A stretch of DNA of 64,000 nt from Asparagopsis taxiformis. Taxonomy: Eukaryota > Rhodophyta > Florideophyceae > Bonnemaisoniales > Bonnemaisoniaceae. Positions 1 to 9,059 of this stretch are shown one piece after another. A program made the translations under genes and the position numbers. The DNA lies in the NCBI GenBank assembly GCA_030407315.1, contig JALQPE010000059.1, positions 235,583 to 299,582 on the forward strand, read 5' to 3'. The first letter of the stretch is position 1. Each line of letters starts with the position of its first letter. The notes below the pieces were generated by a model that had not been told where the DNA came from, did no database searches, and worked only from the letters and a program-made list of their open reading frames with translations.

Positions 1-1215
1 GCCATTTCGCAAGCCATCGACAAGATCCATGAAAACATCGGATCTATTGAAACCAAGTACAAGGTTTCGCTCGGGCCTCACATGACATCACTTGAGAAGA
101 CTGAGGCTGCCAACGACATATCGAGGATAATCAGTAACACTGAGAAAACCTCGGATGCAATTCGAAAGCGCCTTCAGAGGATCGCAGGCGAAAACAAACT
201 TTTCGCTGAAGAAAACCCGAATAGCACCGGGCAGTTGCGTGTCAGGATCAACACGCATCAAGGCATGACTCGAAGGTTTATGGAAACGATGCAAGTGTTT
301 GAAGAAACACAAGAAAAGCATCGTGACAATGTGCGGTGTGCGCTGGAGAGACAGTTGCGCATCATCAACCCCGATGCTGAAGAGCGCGATATTCAAGAAG
401 CTCTTCGGCAGGGCGCAACTGATTCTGTTGTCGAACACTCGCCCGTGCTGATGCAGTTGCCTCCCGAGGAGCAGCTGAGGCTGAGGAATGGACTTGCGGA
501 TTTGAAGTCGAGGAACAACGACATCAAAAAATTGGAGCAAAGCATAATCCAATTGCATCAATTGTTCTCAGACATGCAACTTCTTGTGCATGCGCAGGGT
601 GAGCTGTTAAACAGCATCGAGCATAACATTGGGGAGACGAAGGGCAAAACTAAGGAGGGGCTCGAGGAACTGGTTACTGCGAGAGGGCACCAAAAGTCAG
701 CTTCGAAGAAGAAGATTTGCATTGGAGTCCTCATTATTGCTGTGATACTCGCAATCTTGATTCCAGTTCTAATCAAGTATATTCCAATATGGTTTCCGAG
801 CACACAGGAGACAATTGCGACAATCACCGGCGGAAACCAAACCAGTTCTGCGGTGGTGTATTATGAAGGTGGGGTTGGTGAGTTGCAAATGGCTCACAAG
901 ACAGCGATGAGTGGGGAATCAACAGCTCTCAAAGTTTTGATCAAAGATGATGAGCATGAAACTAAGCGCGAGCTGGAGAGGTCTGAAGAGGTGGATAGCG
1001 CGAGGGGGTATGAAAAGTCTGCGACGAAGATGAAGATCTATATCTTTTTCGTCATAGTCTTTGTGCTACTTGTGATGGCGATTGCGGTTTGGAAAGACAA
1101 ACCGAGAAACCGCGTGGTGGCATTGGCTGATGCGCTACGGACAGGACAATCGCAATGCGGAAGATATTGCGCAAGAAGCCATACGGTCAGCAGCAGGTTG
1201 GCATTGCGTCCATGA
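1..1215 (+). CDS. Syntaxin-like Qa-SNARE, 5' partial, with a duplicated C-terminal anchor
   Basis: A target-membrane SNARE for vesicle fusion, cut by the window start; the frame is open from base 1, so the first visible Met (82) is internal. The N-terminal helices (ISQAIDKIHENIGSIETKYK onward) fit the syntaxin Habc bundle. A SNARE helix follows with the typical IEHNIGET core and a basic juxtamembrane stretch (KSASKKK), then a hydrophobic anchor at about bases 715-790. A syntaxin normally stops here. This one continues about 60 residues, then repeats the juxtamembrane-plus-anchor block in diverged form (SARGYEKSATKMK followed by a second hydrophobic helix, bases ~995-1085), ending in a 40-residue polar tail. 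The family call is firm. Whether both anchors are in one protein or alternative splicing chooses between them cannot be told here. Confidence 0.85.
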   Translation, partial: AISQAIDKIHENIGSIETKYKVSLGPHMTSLEKTEAANDISRIISNTEKTSDAIRKRLQRIAGENKLFAEENPNSTGQLRVRINTHQGMTRRFMETMQVFEETQEKHRDNVRCALERQLRIINPDAEERDIQEALRQGATDSVVEHSPVLMQLPPEEQLRLRNGLADLKSRNNDIKKLEQSIIQLHQLFSDMQLLVHAQGELLNSIEHNIGETKGKTKEGLEELVTARGHQKSASKKKICIGVLIIAVILAILIPVLIKYIPIWFPSTQETIATITGGNQTSSAVVYYEGGVGELQMAHKTAMSGESTALKVLIKDDEHETKRELERSEEVDSARGYEKSATKMKIYIFFVIVFVLLVMAIAVWKDKPRNRVVALADALRTGQSQCGRYCARSHTVSSRLALRP

Positions 1216-1411
1216 GCCGGGCGGAAGAGATATGTTTCGCAAACGACATTCAGCCAATAAAATTATTATTCCAAACCAACATATCATTGAAAGGATGCAC
1301 AGATTTGATCTCAGCTTCGCTGAATACGACACCACAGCGGTACAGAACACTCTGCCTACCACCGATCCATCGGTCATAATCACTCAGTCCAGTCCATTCC
1401 ATTCCTTGTAG

Positions 1412-2899
1412 ATGAAACAAACACTGCTTCTCTTCCAAACAGCGATTTCACTCTCCATCCGCTGGCCAGTTTCTCCACCCGCCTCACTGTCTCCTCTCAA
1501 CCCAACTCTGCGACACACAAGATCGCCACCAATCGCCCGCATCATGAGGCGCAAAACTACTTCCCAGAAGTCGTCCGCTCAGGATGCTATTCAAATGTCA
1601 GACCAAACCAGGCATGCAATGCTTACCAAGGCAAACCTTATACAACAAAAACTGGAAGAAATCTATCCAGTCGCTCCCAAAGGTTTCCTCGATTATTCCG
1701 ATCCTTTCAGTCTTCTTGTAGGTGTCCTTCTGTCAGCTCAATCTATGGACGTCAAAGTGAATGAGGTCACGCCAGAATTGTTCCGCCTCGCACCCACACC
1801 GGACCAAATGATAGATCTGGGTGCTGAGAAAATCCAACAAATTATCAAGACTGTGGGTCTCAGCAAGCAAAAGGCGAAGAACATCGTTAAATTATCTCAG
1901 ATGCTCTGCGACCATTTCAACAGCCAAGTGCCAGACACGTTCCAGGGTTTGGAACAATTGCCAGGAGTTGGTCACAAAACAGCCAGTGTGGTAATGATCC
2001 AAGCGTTTGGCAAACCCGCATTTCCTGTGGATACTCATGTTCACAGATTGGCATGTCGATGGGGATGTGGTGACGCTAAATCTGTAGAAAAGACAGAAGC
2101 CATAATGAAGATATGGTTCCCAGACGAGAGCTCATGGGCCGACCTGCACACACGTCTCATCCTCTTCGGAAGGCAGCATTGCCCAGCTCGCAAACATGAT
2201 ATGGATGCATGTCCTATTTGTTCATTTGCTGCCACTGAAGAGGCTAGGAATTCGAATGCTGCCCATCCGCTCAAATTTGTAGCACCACCAACTCCTAAAC
2301 ATCCATACTCCATTCGACAAGCTGCCACTGTTGACTCCAGGACTGCAAAAGATGATGACCGCGCTCCCTCAGACGTAGAAGATGGAAAGAGCGCTAATGT
2401 GACAAGGAGAAAAACTCGTACCCAGTCCAAATCGACTAGTCCAACAACACCGAGAAAGTCGACGCGGAACGCAAAGATTATCAAGGGTTCCTATATAGAG
2501 GACGACGATGAAGAGCCGGACAGAAAAGCCAAGGTGTCGTGGAGAAAGTCAGCTCGGAAGACAAAAACCAGTGATAGTTCTTATTCAGAAGAGGAGGAAG
2601 AATATGATGATTACGAAGATGAAACGGATTGGTCTGATGTTAGTTTGAAAAACAACTTACCGAAGAGGAAATCGAGCCGGAATGCAAATGTGATTAAGGG
2701 ATCTTATGTGGAGGAGGAGGAGGATGACGATGAAGAGATGGAATTGGAACCAACGGACGAAGATGTCAAGGAGCAAGTTACGAAGAAGAGAGGCCGTGCA
2801 ACCGCTAAGGTGAGGGCAGAGGCATCGAAGAAACAGAAAATGACTTCAAATGAGACGAGGATCTCTCGTTCTAGTGAATCGGTAGAATACAAGGAATGA
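1412..2899 (+). CDS. NTH1: Endonuclease III (Nth/NTH1) with acidic-basic C-terminal extension
   Basis: Bifunctional base-excision-repair glycosylase/AP lyase for oxidised pyrimidines. The HhH-GPD core spans about residues 75-290. The helix-hairpin-helix reads LPGVGHKTA with the catalytic Lys at residue 189, and the catalytic Asp lies in VDTHVHRL at residue 207. The [4Fe-4S] loop is abnormal: the canonical C-X6-C-X2-C-X5-C keeps only the first and third Cys, with Met and Ala at the other two sites and one extra Cys. After residue ~300 comes a disordered tail with two copies of a motif of the form RKS-(S/T)-RNA-x-(V/I)-IKGSY followed by acidic runs; this probably binds chromatin or DNA. The first 44 residues are basic and Ser/Pro-rich and may be an organelle leader; a later Met (1544) is an alternative start. 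Length 495 aa against about 210-310 in the family. Confidence 0.88.
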   Translation: MKQTLLLFQTAISLSIRWPVSPPASLSPLNPTLRHTRSPPIARIMRRKTTSQKSSAQDAIQMSDQTRHAMLTKANLIQQKLEEIYPVAPKGFLDYSDPFSLLVGVLLSAQSMDVKVNEVTPELFRLAPTPDQMIDLGAEKIQQIIKTVGLSKQKAKNIVKLSQMLCDHFNSQVPDTFQGLEQLPGVGHKTASVVMIQAFGKPAFPVDTHVHRLACRWGCGDAKSVEKTEAIMKIWFPDESSWADLHTRLILFGRQHCPARKHDMDACPICSFAATEEARNSNAAHPLKFVAPPTPKHPYSIRQAATVDSRTAKDDDRAPSDVEDGKSANVTRRKTRTQSKSTSPTTPRKSTRNAKIIKGSYIEDDDEEPDRKAKVSWRKSARKTKTSDSSYSEEEEEYDDYEDETDWSDVSLKNNLPKRKSSRNANVIKGSYVEEEEDDDEEMELEPTDEDVKEQVTKKRGRATAKVRAEASKKQKMTSNETRISRSSESVEYKE

Positions 2900-3061
2900 A
2901 GTGTGACGAATGGACTGTTTCAAATGTTTACAAATGATCGAAAAAGCGACCAACTGTTCTAGGCTGGATTGCTAAGAAAGTGTTTGCAACGGAATACAAT
3001 GTCTTGCTGTGCTCTACCGTGCTACGAACAGCGGATGTTACAAATCTACAATACCTAATTA

Positions 3062-4123
3062 TTAAGCGTAAGTGGTTGTGGCCTGTTGTTGAATATTCTC
3101 AAGGTTTCTCAACCAGTAATCCCTGCGCATTGTGTGGTTGGCAGCAATCAAGTACCTTCTCTTTGTCGTCTTGAGCACGAATTCGCATCGGTAGTCGCGA
3201 TCCTTGGTTGTGGAGTTCTTGCCGAGTCTGACATGACTGTCCACGAGCACGATCATCATGCTGTGATGTAACGCCACATTCCCCTTGGCGTCATATTTGA
3301 ATAAAAACAGCACGGGACCAAAGTACGCGTGATCCACGATACTGCCGTATCTTTTCTTCCAACCCATCATCGGCACGCGTGATTTCAACCACAACTCCCC
3401 CTGACATCTTGACAGCTCCTCTGGCGTCGAACTGAGTCCGTCCGAGCCCATGGTATCCACCGCCCCAGGCTTCATGCTGTTCGTCTTGATCTGATCCACG
3501 AGCTGCTTGTGCACGCGAATAGTACATCTCTGCAAGTCGAGACGCGCAGCAGCGGCACCTGGGCCAATTGTAAGTCTCTCTGGCACATCGAACACGTCAC
3601 CGTCGTCCTCATCATCGACAGGCGGAGCAGCCATACTGGCGAAATCCATGGGCTTGTCCCACGGCTTGGATGTGCCAACAGCGTTCTCCTTGGACACCGA
3701 AAAGTTGTTAGAATGTCTCTTGGACTGGAAGCCACTTGAGAAGGTCTCCGGCGTAGCAGAGCGGCGCTCCGGCTCGTGATTGGTGATATCCTGCAGATCG
3801 GGCGGCGGGAGGTCCATGGTGAAGCTCGGAAACTTGGGAGTGGCGGCGGTCACAGCCTCCGACATGCGCGGGGTGACGGGCAGCGCTGGGGCGACAGGCG
3901 GTGCGGGTGGGAGATTGGATATGCGATAGGCGTCCGGTGGCGGCGGTGGGCGCGGGGCGGCACGCGGAAGCGGCGGACGCGGCGCTGGAACTGGCGGTGG
4001 GGCTGGGGTAACTTTCGGGGCGGATATCGATGGTGGTGGCGGCGGCGGTGGCGCCGGTGCTGACGGCTTGGAGCGCACGATGGACGGAAGAGGCGGCGGT
4101 GGGGGAGGCGGCGGGGCTGGCAT
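3062..4123 (-). CDS. Proline-rich PH-domain protein
   Basis: The N-terminal ~120 residues are runs of prolines separated by Ala/Ser (MPAPPPPPPPPLP and similar), the kind of tract that binds profilin or SH3/EVH1 modules in actin regulators. The C-terminal ~110 residues look like a pleckstrin-homology domain: a membrane-binding beta barrel with GELWLKSR and MMGWKKRYGSI near its start and a closing helix DYWLRNLENIQQQ. The linker is Ser-rich and disordered. It is probably a membrane- or cytoskeleton-associated adaptor. The exact family is not recognisable. The PH call rests on pattern only. An E2F-like motif lies about 265 bp upstream of the start. Confidence 0.65.
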   Translation of the reverse strand: MPAPPPPPPPPLPSIVRSKPSAPAPPPPPPPSISAPKVTPAPPPVPAPRPPLPRAAPRPPPPPDAYRISNLPPAPPVAPALPVTPRMSEAVTAATPKFPSFTMDLPPPDLQDITNHEPERRSATPETFSSGFQSKRHSNNFSVSKENAVGTSKPWDKPMDFASMAAPPVDDEDDGDVFDVPERLTIGPGAAAARLDLQRCTIRVHKQLVDQIKTNSMKPGAVDTMGSDGLSSTPEELSRCQGELWLKSRVPMMGWKKRYGSIVDHAYFGPVLFLFKYDAKGNVALHHSMMIVLVDSHVRLGKNSTTKDRDYRCEFVLKTTKRRYLIAANHTMRRDYWLRNLENIQQQATTTYA

Positions 4124-4862
4124 TTTGGTTCGGGCTGGCAGCTGGGCAGTTCAGGGGATGAGGTGGGACGCGTGCTGAGTGCGGGAGGTGGCGAGGACGC
4201 GGGGTCAGGGAGGATGGATTGGTGGAGTAATAGATAGTTGTTGGTGGATGAAACGGATCGGAATTGGGATGGATCTAGGATGGTTTGATTGGTGATTTGA
4301 ATGTGTAACGAGTATAATTTAAATGGATTGGAGTAATGGCAGATCGTGTTTTGAAATTTTGAACGCGTTTCTGTAAAACAATTACTTTCCCGCCAGTGCC
4401 GCACGTTCTGTACGGACAGCAGATGGGCTGTGCCGTTAGACCCAGGTTTGGTGACAGCTGCCACGTACAGCCTTACTTTGCTGCTACCTAATTTAGTCTC
4501 CTCACTTGACCAGTATCTAATGTTGCGAGTCCACATGTCGGCACTCGTGTCGTGACACCGATTTTAGCCCAATTTAATCGCATTACTTTACGCGAATAAT
4601 GTGCCTATAAACTAAATTTTATTTTTCGAGGAACAATGGAAGCTGCACCCGTGACAGATCCATGCCTAATCATCTTCTTTACCATCGCCGTATTTGCCGC
4701 ACCACCTCTGCTCTATCCATCACTCAAGTCAATATCTTGTATCCGAATGACGATACCCTCCCTAGTAGCAACGGAGGTACAATGTTATTTATGGTTTATC
4801 TATTCACGTAGCGAAACCAGTTGTTTTATGGCCACAACCGGAAAAAAAATTGAAATAAAATT
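4124..4862. other. Intergenic region upstream of the PH-domain gene
   Basis: No convincing gene. It contains TTTCCCGCCA at 4386-4395, a match to the E2F core on the minus strand, facing the PH gene. Two T-tracts on the minus strand at 4857-4860 and 4842-4849 lie just past the tRNA 3' end and suit RNA polymerase III termination. Confidence 0.5.
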
Positions 4863-4976
4863 TGGACCTGCCGGGCTTCGATCCCGGTACTTCTCGTAGA
4901 TTCAGAACCAGACCGTTCCAGTCTGCCCCTCTCACATCATGCGAAACGAGCACTCTACCAATTGAGCTACAGGCCC
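4863..4976 (-). tRNA. tRNA-Ala(CGC) with a 41-nt intron
   Basis: Read on the minus strand, a full cloverleaf forms. The acceptor stem GGGCCTG pairs with CAGGTCC and contains the G3:U70 wobble that marks alanine tRNAs. The D arm is GCTC-AATTGGTA-GAGT, the anticodon stem is CTCGT/ACGAG with loop TTCGCAT (anticodon CGC), and the T stem is CCGGG/CCCGG. The loop is split after base 37 by a 41-nt intron at 4899-4939, the canonical site. Mature length is 73 nt plus CCA, which is not encoded. A TTTT terminator follows directly. The T loop starts with A rather than T54. Confidence 0.93.
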
Positions 4977-5711
4977 ATTTGCAGATGTTACCTGAGCCAG
5001 TATTGAATCTATTTATTCCTACAGAATAAGACGGAGAGGGGAAAGCGTACTGTGGAGGGATGTGTCTGGCTGCTGCCAGTGTATGTGTCAAAGCTGAGGT
5101 AATTCAAAGGTGGCGGAACAGACGACAGTAGGCGACGTGCTGGCCTGGCTTGGCCTGGTCAAGTAATGCTATGTGGCAGAAGCGATGATGTCGGAAGACA
5201 ACGTGGTATATGACAGTGTGAGGCGTTGCGGGGAGACGACACGAGCGCGCGCACGGAAGAGTACAGGGTAATAGTCTGTTAGGTTGTCGATAGTGGAGGG
5301 GACAATGACGTCCGCTGCTCTGCTCTGTGGCGAAGGTAAGCGATGTGTTGGCACGGCGCTGCCAACGTGCGTCACGTGTAGACGTACGAGTGGGCGCGCC
5401 TCGCATTACACGGCCAGTGCTGATTTTCAACGTGATCAAGCATGGCATCATCATTGCGTTGACTAATTTAATTTCAGCCAAATCATGTAAGCGACACACT
5501 GTCCAAAGATGTAAATCGTTGCAACGCGTCACGGCGCATACATTGCTGCAATTGCATTGGATACAACTTTCAAACGCAACCAACCGTTTTCCTGCACTGC
5601 CAGCTTGAATTTTCTCTGTCTCCTATCCTACTGTCGTCTACCTATAACACTGTACTCCCAATCCGAAACGCTCTCCCCGTCCCTCATATCCGTCGCCGAC
5701 GTCCAAACCCC
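4977..5711. other. Intergenic region upstream of the cyclin gene
   Basis: No gene seen in 735 bp; short reading frames lack coding character. It holds a CACGTG hexamer at 5373-5378, the core bound by Pho4-like bHLH factors in yeast. That may be coincidence, though the next gene is a Pho80-type cyclin. Confidence 0.4.
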
Positions 5712-6359
5712 ATGGCTCGTCCTTCTCTGCGCAAACTGCTGCCGTTGCATCGTTCATCGCCAGACATGACGCCGCGTTCCGTCACAGACCGTCTTCACTT
5801 CCACGATCTGCCCCCAGCATGCTCCTTCCAACCACCACCGCCTCTCAAGCGCTCTCTCGCCGACCTTACCGACCAAGCGCTCGCCGATATACTCGCCCTC
5901 ATCCTCGATGACTTTTGTCAAACACGCTCCCAGAACATTGTCTTTCCACATCCCCACGACGCCGCAGCCCTCTTCTTCAGTCCTTTCAAACAGCTCACCT
6001 TTACGCTCAACTATTACTGCGCAAGGCTCATCCATTACACTGCGTGCAGCAAGTCGTGCTTCGTGGTGGCCATCCTCTATCTCGTCAGACTCGCTGAACG
6101 ATGCCCGGTTTTTCAGCTCAACGAGTACAACGTGCATCGACTCTTCTGCACCGCTGTTATGCTCGCCGCCAAATGGGTCGACGATGTGTCCTATTCAAAC
6201 GCACACTACGCAAAGGTGGGCGGTGTGCAGAACGCCGCAGAGATGAGTAAACTCGAGGAGCATATGCTGCGTGCCCTCGATTACCGACTGTTCATATCAA
6301 AGGAATCGTTTGAAGACATTGAAACTCAAATCATGCTCATCGCATCGCGCTCGATATAA
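5712..6359 (+). CDS. Pho80-like / U(P)-type cyclin
   Basis: A regulatory cyclin of the PHO80/Pcl family, which in yeast and plants pairs with a Pho85- or CDKA-type kinase in nutrient (phosphate) or cell-cycle signalling. The single cyclin box covers about residues 45-205. Its hallmark is the stretch NVHRLFCTAVMLAAKW followed by DDVSYSNAHYAKVGGV, which is diagnostic of this subfamily rather than A/B/D cyclins. Length 215 aa is normal. A second Met at 5766 is a possible alternative start. Confidence 0.87.
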   Translation: MARPSLRKLLPLHRSSPDMTPRSVTDRLHFHDLPPACSFQPPPPLKRSLADLTDQALADILALILDDFCQTRSQNIVFPHPHDAAALFFSPFKQLTFTLNYYCARLIHYTACSKSCFVVAILYLVRLAERCPVFQLNEYNVHRLFCTAVMLAAKWVDDVSYSNAHYAKVGGVQNAAEMSKLEEHMLRALDYRLFISKESFEDIETQIMLIASRSI

Positions 6360-6923
6360 TTCACAAACGTGCTGTACATAATGTTAACATAAGTCATTTC
6401 ATTCCGTAGATTGCTGCGCTCATCTGTAAACAAACTGTTGAGAGCTCAACTACACTGTCAAGCGTACAATTCCCTGACGACCCTCGCCGACCGCCGCCGA
6501 CTACTTCAACCGCATTGGACCACTATCCATCCAAGACAAGTGCTCCACATTTGACGACCGATGCACACAACAGCGATCGCACGCTTCCGCTTGCAACACA
6601 GTGCAGCAATGCTACGCATCCATTGCATTATATCTCGATACTCCTCCGTCGCGTGCCCGCCGGCCGGGCCCTAGTCAGTCGCATCATAACAAGATTCAAA
6701 CGCCTGACACGTGCTCAAAACCCTCGGACAACTGTCCCGCTCACATTTACGCACACAATTTTCAAACAAATTGAAAATTTTCCTTTTCAATTTGTGCCGC
6801 TCTTTTCGTTCCAAATCTTCTCCATCCACCCGCCAATCTAAAACGTGGTTATTTCCCGTACCTCGCTCCAGTGTCCGCATCCATCCCAATCCCGCCATTC
6901 GTGAGCGAAGCGCCTTCCTCACA
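6360..6923. other. Intergenic region / 5' leader of the coiled-coil gene
   Basis: No gene recognised. The frame of the next gene is open back to a Met at 6711, but that 71-residue extension is compositionally unlike the coiled coil; I take it to be mostly leader. Confidence 0.4.
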
Positions 6924-8975
6924 ATGCTCGACAAACTACAAGCACAAATCAATCGTCTACAAACCGCCCATCGACAAGGCGTCGCTCCACAAATCGAACC
7001 AAAGCTCGTTGCTTCGCTACAATCCACCATTCTTGCTCTCCAGTCCGAGCAATCGCGTCTGCTTACCGTGCTTTCACACCGCAAGTCCTCTGCCAGTCTA
7101 GACGAATCTCATGTTAACCAAGATATAACGCTATCACAGCTCCACGCGCGCAGCAATGATAATGAGCGTGTTGTGCGTGCGACTCAACAGCCTGTTAACC
7201 AACATGCTGCTGTAACGCAATTGCAACGGACTGTTTCAGCACTTCAACGGCAGGTACGTGATGCCAACGAAAGAGCAGACACGGCAACTGCTGCCCTCTC
7301 GCCGTTGAAATCCAAGATTTCACAGCTTGAATCCCAACTACACGAGCAGACAGCAAACGTACAGGTGGAGCATGCCGACGCTCAAATAGTAGATGAACCG
7401 CAAAAGGAAAATTCTAAGCTCGGAATTCAACTAAGCGAGGCTGAGGATAAGGCGCAGATGCAAGCTGCAGCTGTTCGACAGAACAGTCAGGCTGAACAGC
7501 GTCCAACGGATGTCTCTCGGCGTTGCGTCAAATTTGAAACTGACCTGCGTGGCGTTGAAGCACAGCAGAAGGAAATCAAAAATTTGAAAATTTTACTCGC
7601 TCAGAAGGATGCCCAAGCCGCAGCCTTGAGGAAAAAGATAGACAAGCTTGTGACATCCAGGCAGAATATTGCAACCAAGAATAATAGATTAGCTGCCAGT
7701 CGTGATGCGCTCAGGAAGGAGAATGCAGTGCTCGAGGAAACCGTCAAGCAAATTCAGGAACAACTTGTGGAATACAGATCAAAATACGTCGCAGGGGAAA
7801 AGGCAGTGGTGACGCTAGAGGGTGTTGTGAAGAAAGCGTCTAAGGAACGCGATGATGTCTTCAAAAAGATGGAAGCGCTGCGAAAAGATCAGGCAACTAA
7901 GAAAAGTGAGGCAGAGAAAAATGTAGTCAAGCTGGAAGCTAAGGTTGAGAAATTGAAAAAGGAACTCAAGAAGACAGTTTCAAGTGCGGTTCGTAGTGAC
8001 CCTACTGCATTGCAAGAACTAGAGGCGTTGCTGTCAAAATCGGAAAAACTGGCAGAGGCTCGCGAAAAGTCGCGTCAGGTCTGGAAGGCCAAGTTTGACA
8101 GTTGTCAGCAGCAATTAGATAGTCTGAAAAATCAAGTTGAAGAAGCGGAGAAAGCACTGCAGGTGGAGAAATCCAACACCGAAAAGACAAACAAAGCTAT
8201 GGAGCAGGCAAAACTCAAATTGAAAGATTTAGAGGCAACAAAGGCGGCAAATCGTTTGTCAACAAGTCTTCTACAACCTACCCCAACGGGTGCGCTGTTG
8301 TCGCCCGCCCCTCTGGCTCTTTTGCCGATGCTTTCGCGTAAAACAACGGACGCTACTTCGGAATCACAGAGTAGATTTACAGATACGCTACCATTCAATG
8401 TGGAAGATGACAGCGACTTGGAGTGTCTGAAAGATGAGCGGCCTCCATGTGTGGAGGATGCATCTCGTGATGTAGACTCTCGGGGAGACAAGTGTCTAAC
8501 AGTGTCTGCGAGCAAAGAGACGACAAGTATTCTGCGTCGTTCATCTAAACGCACCTCGTCATCAATGTGGGAGGGTTCGCAATGGGATGGGAAATCAATA
8601 ATTACAGATAACGTATCTGCCTCCGAGGCATCCGGGTCAACCTCCGTGTACGGTGACAAAGCGAAGAGTGTGACAAAAGCTAAACAGTCCAAAAGCAAAA
8701 GGCAAGAAACTCGTGGTAGAAGAGGCGGAGGAAATGACAAATCTTTGCTGTCAAATAGGAAACTGTTGCAACCGAAGATCATAAGAGCAAATAGTAATGA
8801 AACGTTGCAGAAACGTGTGGCATCACAAGATGTCATGGAAAGACGGGTCTCGGGACGTGTACTTCGTGCGAGGAAACCTGTTTCATACAACTACGACAAA
8901 CAAGGACGGGATATTGTCGAAGTGCTCTCCGAGTTTGGAGTCGATGAGCGAGCGCTGAAGAGAGCACGAATCTAG
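6924..8975 (+). CDS. Long coiled-coil nuclear protein with shugoshin-like C-terminus
   Basis: A 683-residue protein starting MLDKLQAQINRLQ. Heptad-rich, charged coiled coil fills about residues 1-440, broken by a short linker. The rest is Ser/Lys-rich and disordered. The tail contains SGRVLRARKPVSYN, which resembles the basic C-terminal motif of shugoshins, the cohesin protectors at centromeres. Shugoshins also begin with a coiled coil, but theirs is short, so the match is suggestive only. It could equally be another chromosome- or cytoskeleton-associated coiled-coil protein. The frame is open to a Met at 6711. Confidence 0.6.
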   Translation: MLDKLQAQINRLQTAHRQGVAPQIEPKLVASLQSTILALQSEQSRLLTVLSHRKSSASLDESHVNQDITLSQLHARSNDNERVVRATQQPVNQHAAVTQLQRTVSALQRQVRDANERADTATAALSPLKSKISQLESQLHEQTANVQVEHADAQIVDEPQKENSKLGIQLSEAEDKAQMQAAAVRQNSQAEQRPTDVSRRCVKFETDLRGVEAQQKEIKNLKILLAQKDAQAAALRKKIDKLVTSRQNIATKNNRLAASRDALRKENAVLEETVKQIQEQLVEYRSKYVAGEKAVVTLEGVVKKASKERDDVFKKMEALRKDQATKKSEAEKNVVKLEAKVEKLKKELKKTVSSAVRSDPTALQELEALLSKSEKLAEAREKSRQVWKAKFDSCQQQLDSLKNQVEEAEKALQVEKSNTEKTNKAMEQAKLKLKDLEATKAANRLSTSLLQPTPTGALLSPAPLALLPMLSRKTTDATSESQSRFTDTLPFNVEDDSDLECLKDERPPCVEDASRDVDSRGDKCLTVSASKETTSILRRSSKRTSSSMWEGSQWDGKSIITDNVSASEASGSTSVYGDKAKSVTKAKQSKSKRQETRGRRGGGNDKSLLSNRKLLQPKIIRANSNETLQKRVASQDVMERRVSGRVLRARKPVSYNYDKQGRDIVEVLSEFGVDERALKRARI

Positions 8976-9059
8976 AGAAGACGACGCATAGCTTTGCCTG
9001 TACAGAATAGCTGGTTTATTGATAGTGTACACAACGTTGATATAATATAGGGTGCAATC

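Noticed and set aside
3776..4063. Trp/Arg/Gly-rich plus-strand frame
   Set aside because: Antisense of the polyproline tract; composition is a pure artefact of CCN codons.
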